A stretch of DNA of 64,000 nt from Monarcha castaneiventris obscurior. Its lineage: Eukaryota; Chordata; Aves; Passeriformes; Monarchidae. The notes under the pieces are model-generated. The model ran no database searches and was not told the origin of the DNA. It worked only from the letters and a program-made list of their open reading frames with translations. The stretch's first letter is position 1, and every line of letters begins with the position of its first letter. The stretch spans positions 14,632,001-14,696,000 of the forward strand of contig JAMPIT010000174.1 in NCBI GenBank assembly GCA_026261815.1. The letters are read 5' to 3'. Of the stretch, positions 61,301 through 64,000 are shown piece by piece. The position numbers were made by a program, and so were the translations under genes.

Positions 61301-63687
61301 TCTTGGTGTGACTTCTTTTATAGGTGGTGTTGAAACTGTGGGAGATGTTGTTGTTTTTACAGGCAGAGGCTGTGGCAAAGTAAATACAGTTCATGTAGAA
61401 CTTTGTTAATTCACTATAGCAATAATGTGTTTCAGGAAATTAAAAATGTTCTTTTTGAACTGTTGGAATGAGTAGCAGGGCAGAGCACTGCAGGTAGTGA
61501 AGGGAAGGAGGAGCTGAACAGTTTCAATATCTTGCTATAATCTGATGTTTGAATGTCAGTCATGCTGAAATGCTTTCCTAAATTGCAGTTTTCATGATGC
61601 TTAGATTTTGATTAATTACGTCTTTTTTTTTTCCTTAATGGTCACCAGATTTTCTTTTGAAATGATTCTGCAGTATATGCTACATGCAGAGAGATTTTGT
61701 TACTCACCAAGAAGAAAAACCCTCTCTACCCAAAGTTTTAACTTACTTTTTTGCAGCCTTTCATATTTACTGTATCCCAAATGTAACTCTAAAAGCCTTT
61801 GGCTTGAAAATGTGGTATGTCAGCATCTCTAACTGGTCATTTGCATTTGTTTCCAGGAACAAATGATGAGGAAAAAACAAGCAATGCATCTTGATGCACG
61901 CTATGTTACAATGGTAGAAAATGCCTATTACTACTGTAATCCCCCTCCAGCTGAAAAAACTGTGAAGAAAAAACGTCCTCCCTTGCAGGAATATATTCGT
62001 AAGCTTCTTTACAAGGATCTTTCCAAGGTCACCACAGAGAAGGTAAATCCTTTCAAAATCTTTAATACAGTTTTTACTGAAAGTGGTATAGTAGTAACTT
62101 TGGAAAAGGTTTGGGGAGGGTTATGGTTTTTTCAGTTGCAAGGAAGAGGGATCATTTTTGTATCCATGATTAAGATGGTTTCATTTCTTTCATTTGAACA
62201 CGTAGAAGCTCCAGTTGTGGACCTGTGTTCTCAACAGCATCAAGTGCTGAACACAGGGAAAATGAGATCAGAATCATTGTGTTTTGTACATTGTGATGGG
62301 GGAGTAAAAGCAAAAAGGCTTCAGTTAAATACTGACTGTAAGAGCAAGGAAGTCATGGAGCAGCCTTGGCCAGCTTGATTAGTAGCTTGAGGACAGCAGT
62401 TGGGTTATGTACATAAAGTCTTCTGTAGCCACTGCAGGTGTGGAGGATGCCTGGAAGGGACAACGAGGTTGTTTGCAGGTGCTTGAAGGGATTTCATCCC
62501 AACCAGGAGAGATGGGGGATGACAGGGAGCATCTTGATATTTTACCTGCTAAAATGTGAAGCTTGTCTTAAAATTCGATTTAGGTCCTGAGACAGATGCG
62601 CAAGCTACCTTGGCAGGATGCAGAAGTTAAGGACTATGTTATATGCTGTATGATCAACATCTGGAATGTGAAATATAATAGTATTCACTGTGTAGCCAAC
62701 CTCTTAGCAGGGTTGGTCCTTTACCAGGAAGATGTCGGAATTCATGTTGTGGATGGAGTGCTAGAGGATATTCGACTAGGAATGGAGGTAAACAACTAGT
62801 ATTCTTGCTAAGCTATATTCATCTACTTATGCTGAAAGGAAAACTAAAATAATCTTGCTTAAAGAAAGGAATCCTTGGATTCTCTTTTTTTTTTTTATCA
62901 TGACCTTCTACCTCAGTTACTTGCTTTATATAGGTTTATTTAAATTAATAGAATAACCCTACCAAAAAAAGCCCCAACAAACCCAGACTAACAGCATTAC
63001 TTAAGACAGTTGTTTTGCCTCCGTTACCATAGTAAGGACATAGAGTTTATTCTTTCACAGTCTAGACATATCTACACAACTTCAAGTAACTTTGGAGGCC
63101 AGTCCATATTTTAATAGATACTATAATTACACGAATTCTCTGAGTGATGAAAAGTTGTCATAGATTTAAGGTGGAGTGTATGCTAAATGTATTGGAACTT
63201 AAGCACTAGTTAACCAGCTTTCATAACTCATTTTTAATGTTTACTTTTGTGGAATGTATGTAGCCGTAAATAACCATCTTTTATTATAAGAAATTCTATC
63301 AGTTTTTTTACGCACCTTTTTTCTTTGTAAAAGGTTTGTTGGGTTTGGGTCTTTTAATGTTCTATTGTGTTTGCATGATAGAATGAATTTTCTTGTTCTT
63401 TTTTGATAAAGGTTAATCAACCAAAGTTTAACCAACGGCGGATCAGCAGTGCCAAGTTTTTGGGGGAGCTTTACAATTATCGAATGGTGGAGTCGGCTGT
63501 AATATTTAGAACTCTGTATTCCTTCACCTCATTTGGTGTGAACCCTGATGGCAGTCCTAGCCCACTGGACCCTCCAGAACATCTTTTCAGAATCAGACTC
63601 GTCTGTACTATCCTTGATACCTGTGGGCAGTATTTTGACAGAGGATCCAGCAAAAGAAAACTTGATTGCTTCCTTGTATATTTTCAG
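39979..63687 (+). CDS. UPF2: UPF2, regulator of nonsense transcripts 2 (N-terminal 949 codons)
   Basis: Core factor of nonsense-mediated mRNA decay. It bridges UPF1 and UPF3/exon-junction complexes in the cytoplasm. Thirteen coding exons join in phase: 39979-40340, 42334-43113, 46888-47048, 48063-48260, 49500-49649, 50552-50655, 50977-51062, 56289-56397, 57589-57702, 58966-59082, 61857-62042, 62584-62787, 63412-63687. The protein begins MPAERKKPANMEEKESQ, followed by a Lys/Glu-rich charged region (about 50-130). MIF4G-1 lies mainly in exon 3 (from NFFSRLDSSLKKNTAFVK), then an acidic linker (about 485-560), MIF4G-2 (about 560-750) and most of MIF4G-3, the UPF3-binding domain (from about 765). 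Near-identity to human over KTPNITKLRTDLRF and DVGIHVVDGVLEDIR makes the call safe. The last third of the usual 1272 residues, including the UPF1-binding end, lies beyond the right edge. Confidence 0.97.
40341..42333 (+). other. UPF2 intron 2
   Basis: Nearly half is an LTR element (40613-41552). The remainder includes a small exon-like block on the minus strand (41991-42092) that is reported as a finding. Confidence 0.8.
40613..41552 (+). mobile_element. solo LTR of an avian endogenous retrovirus
   Basis: Starts TGTTGTGGTTTAACCCCAGC and ends CCAAACCAGAACA, giving TGTT...AACA termini. Between them are CTCCCAGCTCCTTGTGCACC and AATAAA (41524-41529). These features recall an LTR family abundant in songbirds. 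No internal viral genes follow, so it is a solo LTR. I do not see a matching target-site duplication, so the ends may be off by a few bases. It lies in the same orientation as UPF2. Confidence 0.75.
42334..43113 (+). CDS. UPF2: UPF2 exon 3
   Basis: The largest exon (780 nt). Acceptor TCATAG, donor ACAG|GTGACA. Encodes most of the first MIF4G domain, for example LSKYIAEAVASIVEAKLKIS and SVVISFCRHCGDDIAGLVPR. Confidence 0.97.
43114..46887 (+). other. UPF2 intron 3
   Basis: A 3.8-kb AT-rich intron. A short CR1-like remnant may lie at about 44365-44465 (CCTGGTCTGACCTCATCACT, ACCTTGCTTTGAGTAG). Nothing else recognised. Confidence 0.75.
46888..47048 (+). CDS. UPF2: UPF2 exon 4
   Basis: Acceptor TTTGTAG, donor GAGG|GTAAGC. 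RILHSKGELSEDRHKQYEEF and LADLLDENMPDLPQEKPTPE. Confidence 0.96.
47049..48062 (+). other. UPF2 intron 4
   Basis: No gene or recognisable repeat seen. Confidence 0.85.
48063..48260 (+). CDS. UPF2: UPF2 exon 5
   Basis: HGPGIDIFTPGKPGEYDLEG and FYENLIDLKAFVPAILFKDN. Ends in a Lys/Ser/Asp-rich linker. Donor AGAG|GTAGGA. Confidence 0.96.
48261..49499 (+). other. UPF2 intron 5
   Basis: Contains a diverged CR1-like segment (48700-48980). Nothing else recognised. Confidence 0.8.
48700..48980 (+). mobile_element. old, diverged CR1 fragment
   Basis: CR1-like line AGCTTGCCCAGGGAGACTGG, then CCATTCCAGACTAATTTTGT and TTTGTGATTCT at the end. Boundaries approximate. Confidence 0.6.
49500..49649 (+). CDS. 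UPF2: UPF2 exon 6
   Basis: Acidic linker: DLELELENLDINDD and DEAEDLTKKLLDEQ. Acceptor AAACAG, donor CAAG|GTAAGA. Confidence 0.95.
49650..50551 (+). other. UPF2 intron 6
   Basis: Carries a (TTTA)7 microsatellite at 49747-49774. Nothing else recognised. Confidence 0.85.
49747..49774. repeat. (TTTA)7 microsatellite
   Basis: Seven uninterrupted TTTA units; a likely length-polymorphic marker. Confidence 0.95.
50552..50655 (+). CDS. UPF2: UPF2 exon 7
   Basis: EQEDEEASTGSHLKLIVDAF and LQQLPNCVNRDLIDK, the start of MIF4G-2. Acceptor TGTTAG, donor CAAG|GTACAG. Confidence 0.96.
50656..50976 (+). other. UPF2 intron 7
   Basis: Short (321 bp) intron. Nothing recognised. Confidence 0.9.
50977..51062 (+). 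CDS. UPF2: UPF2 exon 8
   Basis: AAMDFCMNMNTKANRRKLVR and ALFIVPRQ. Acceptor TTATAG, donor CAAAG|GTAAGA. Confidence 0.96.
51063..56288 (+). other. UPF2 intron 8
   Basis: At 5.2 kb, the longest intron between coding exons seen here. No recognisable mobile element. Two exon-like blocks on the opposite strand (53659-53797 and 55931-56029) are reported as findings. Confidence 0.75.
56289..56397 (+). CDS. UPF2: UPF2 exon 9
   Basis: LDLLPFYARLVATLHPCMSD and VAEDLCSMLKGDFRFH. Acceptor TTTGCAG, donor CCAT|GTATGT. Confidence 0.96.
56398..57588 (+). other. UPF2 intron 9
   Basis: AT-rich. Nothing recognised. Confidence 0.85.
57589..57702 (+). CDS. UPF2: UPF2 exon 10
   Basis: VRKKDQINIETKNKTVRFIG and ELTKFKMFSKNDTLHCLK; 38 codons, phase 0 to 0. 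The donor AAG|GTTGGT is weak. The exon itself begins GTAAGA directly after the acceptor AG. Confidence 0.96.
57703..58965 (+). other. UPF2 intron 10
   Basis: Holds an antisense CR1 fragment (58632-58832). Otherwise nothing recognised. Confidence 0.85.
58632..58832 (-). mobile_element. CR1 retrotransposon 3' fragment
   Basis: Begins CATAGAATGGTTTGGGCTGG and continues GACCTTAAAGATCATCTGAT, CTTGGGCAGGGACACCTTCC, GGGCATCCACAACTTGTTTG and GGCAACCTGTGCCAGTGCCT. A clear antisense CR1 end ending about 130 bp before exon 11. Confidence 0.92.
58966..59082 (+). CDS. UPF2: UPF2 exon 11
   Basis: MLLSDFSHHHIEMACTLLET and CGRFLFRSPESHLRTSVLL; 39 codons, phase 0 to 0. Acceptor TACCAG, donor TTG|GTAAGA. Confidence 0.97.
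59083..61856 (+). other. UPF2 intron 11
   Basis: A 2.8-kb AT-rich intron. Nothing recognised. Confidence 0.8.
61857..62042 (+). CDS. UPF2: UPF2 exon 12
   Basis: EQMMRKKQAMHLDARYVTMV and PPPAEKTVKKKRPPLQEYIR, the entry into MIF4G-3. 62 codons, phase 0 to 0. Donor AAG|GTAAAT. Confidence 0.97.
62043..62583 (+). other. UPF2 intron 12
   Basis: The reading frame of exon 12 stays open for about 330 nt into this intron without resemblance to UPF2. Nothing else recognised. Confidence 0.85.
62584..62787 (+). CDS. UPF2: UPF2 exon 13
   Basis: VLRQMRKLPWQDAEVKDYVI and LLAGLVLYQEDVGIHVVDGV; 68 codons, phase 0 to 0. Acceptor GATTTAG, donor GAG|GTAAAC. Confidence 0.97.
62788..63411 (+). other. UPF2 intron 13
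   Basis: Nothing recognised. Confidence 0.85.
63412..63687 (+). CDS. UPF2: UPF2 exon 14
   Basis: VNQPKFNQRRISSAKFLGEL and RLVCTILDTCGQYFDRGSSK, ending LVYFQ; 92 codons, phase 0 to 0. Part of the UPF3-binding MIF4G-3 domain. The next exon is outside the window. Confidence 0.97.
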
Positions 63688-64000
63688 GTATTCTAAATCT
63701 TACACATTTCAGTAGAATTCTTTAGCAAGCTAAAGTAAGTCAGTCTGGTACATATTTCTCTCATTGTTCTCTAGCACTGTAATTTTAAGAATCTTGTCTG
63801 TCTGGTAGCAGTTTTATTTTCAAATGGTGTGCACGTTGAGTTATACCAAAATGCTCAGGAGGCTCTCAGTGCTCACATTGCTGGTTTGCTCAGCTAGAGA
63901 AGATTATTTAGGTTGCTCTCCTCAGCTGACGGTTTTTGTCCAGAAAGAGGAGTCAGATACATCTCAGGTATGCACAGTGAAAGGATGAGAGGTAATGGAC
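63688..64000 (+). other. UPF2 intron 14 (partial)
   Basis: Begins GTATTC and runs off the right edge. Nothing recognised. Confidence 0.85.

Noticed and set aside
62043..62378. Extension of the UPF2 exon 12 frame into intron 12
   Set aside because: The homologous protein continues at VLRQMRKLPW in exon 13 (62584). The extension has a good donor at its start and no UPF2 similarity.

Overview
This is vertebrate nuclear DNA, almost certainly avian. Coding sequence is broken into small exons with GT-AG introns and three CpG-island promoters. The dispersed repeats are mostly CR1 retrotransposons, several ending in the typical octamer-like 3' tail (ATTCTATG or ATTCTGTC units). One roughly 0.94-kb LTR beginning TGTTGTGGTTTAACCCCAGC resembles an endogenous-retrovirus LTR family I know from songbirds, so a passerine is the best guess, but that is an inference.

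Three conserved genes account for all coding sequence I can support. (1) SEC61A2, minus strand, 206-7220, open at the left edge: coding exons 1-4, with the promoter CpG island at about 6990-7600. (2) DHTKD1, minus strand, 11468-30020, complete: 17 coding exons whose phases all join to give 921 codons, the mitochondrial 2-oxoadipate dehydrogenase E1. (3) UPF2, plus strand, promoter and probable non-coding exon 1 at about 34,600-35,184, start codon at 39979, 13 coding exons in the window (949 codons), open at the right edge. DHTKD1 and UPF2 are head to head about 5 kb apart. DHTKD1 and SEC61A2 are tandem on the minus strand. This order matches the UPF2-DHTKD1-SEC61A2 block of human 10p14.

The genes are functionally unrelated (protein translocation, lysine/tryptophan catabolism, nonsense-mediated decay), so this is conserved linkage, not an operon-like unit. 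CR1 copies flank each promoter. The CR1 pair around the DHTKD1-UPF2 intergenic region (about 30150-30649 and 34087-34563) is the same subfamily in inverted orientation, and one of its members starts only about 130 bp upstream of the DHTKD1 start codon.

The most interesting points are: a predicted 10-codon upstream ORF in UPF2 that appears only after splicing exon 1 to exon 2 and stops 4 nt before the UPF2 start; a perfect 10-bp GTCACGTGAC element near the SEC61A2 start; clustered TGAC-core sites and a nested palindrome in the UPF2 promoter; an exon-like block on the minus strand inside UPF2 intron 8 whose reading frame is broken at an A10 run; a perfect 17-bp intronic hairpin in DHTKD1; and a sense-oriented LTR with a poly(A) signal inside UPF2 intron 2. 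I see no evidence for a novel multi-gene system.
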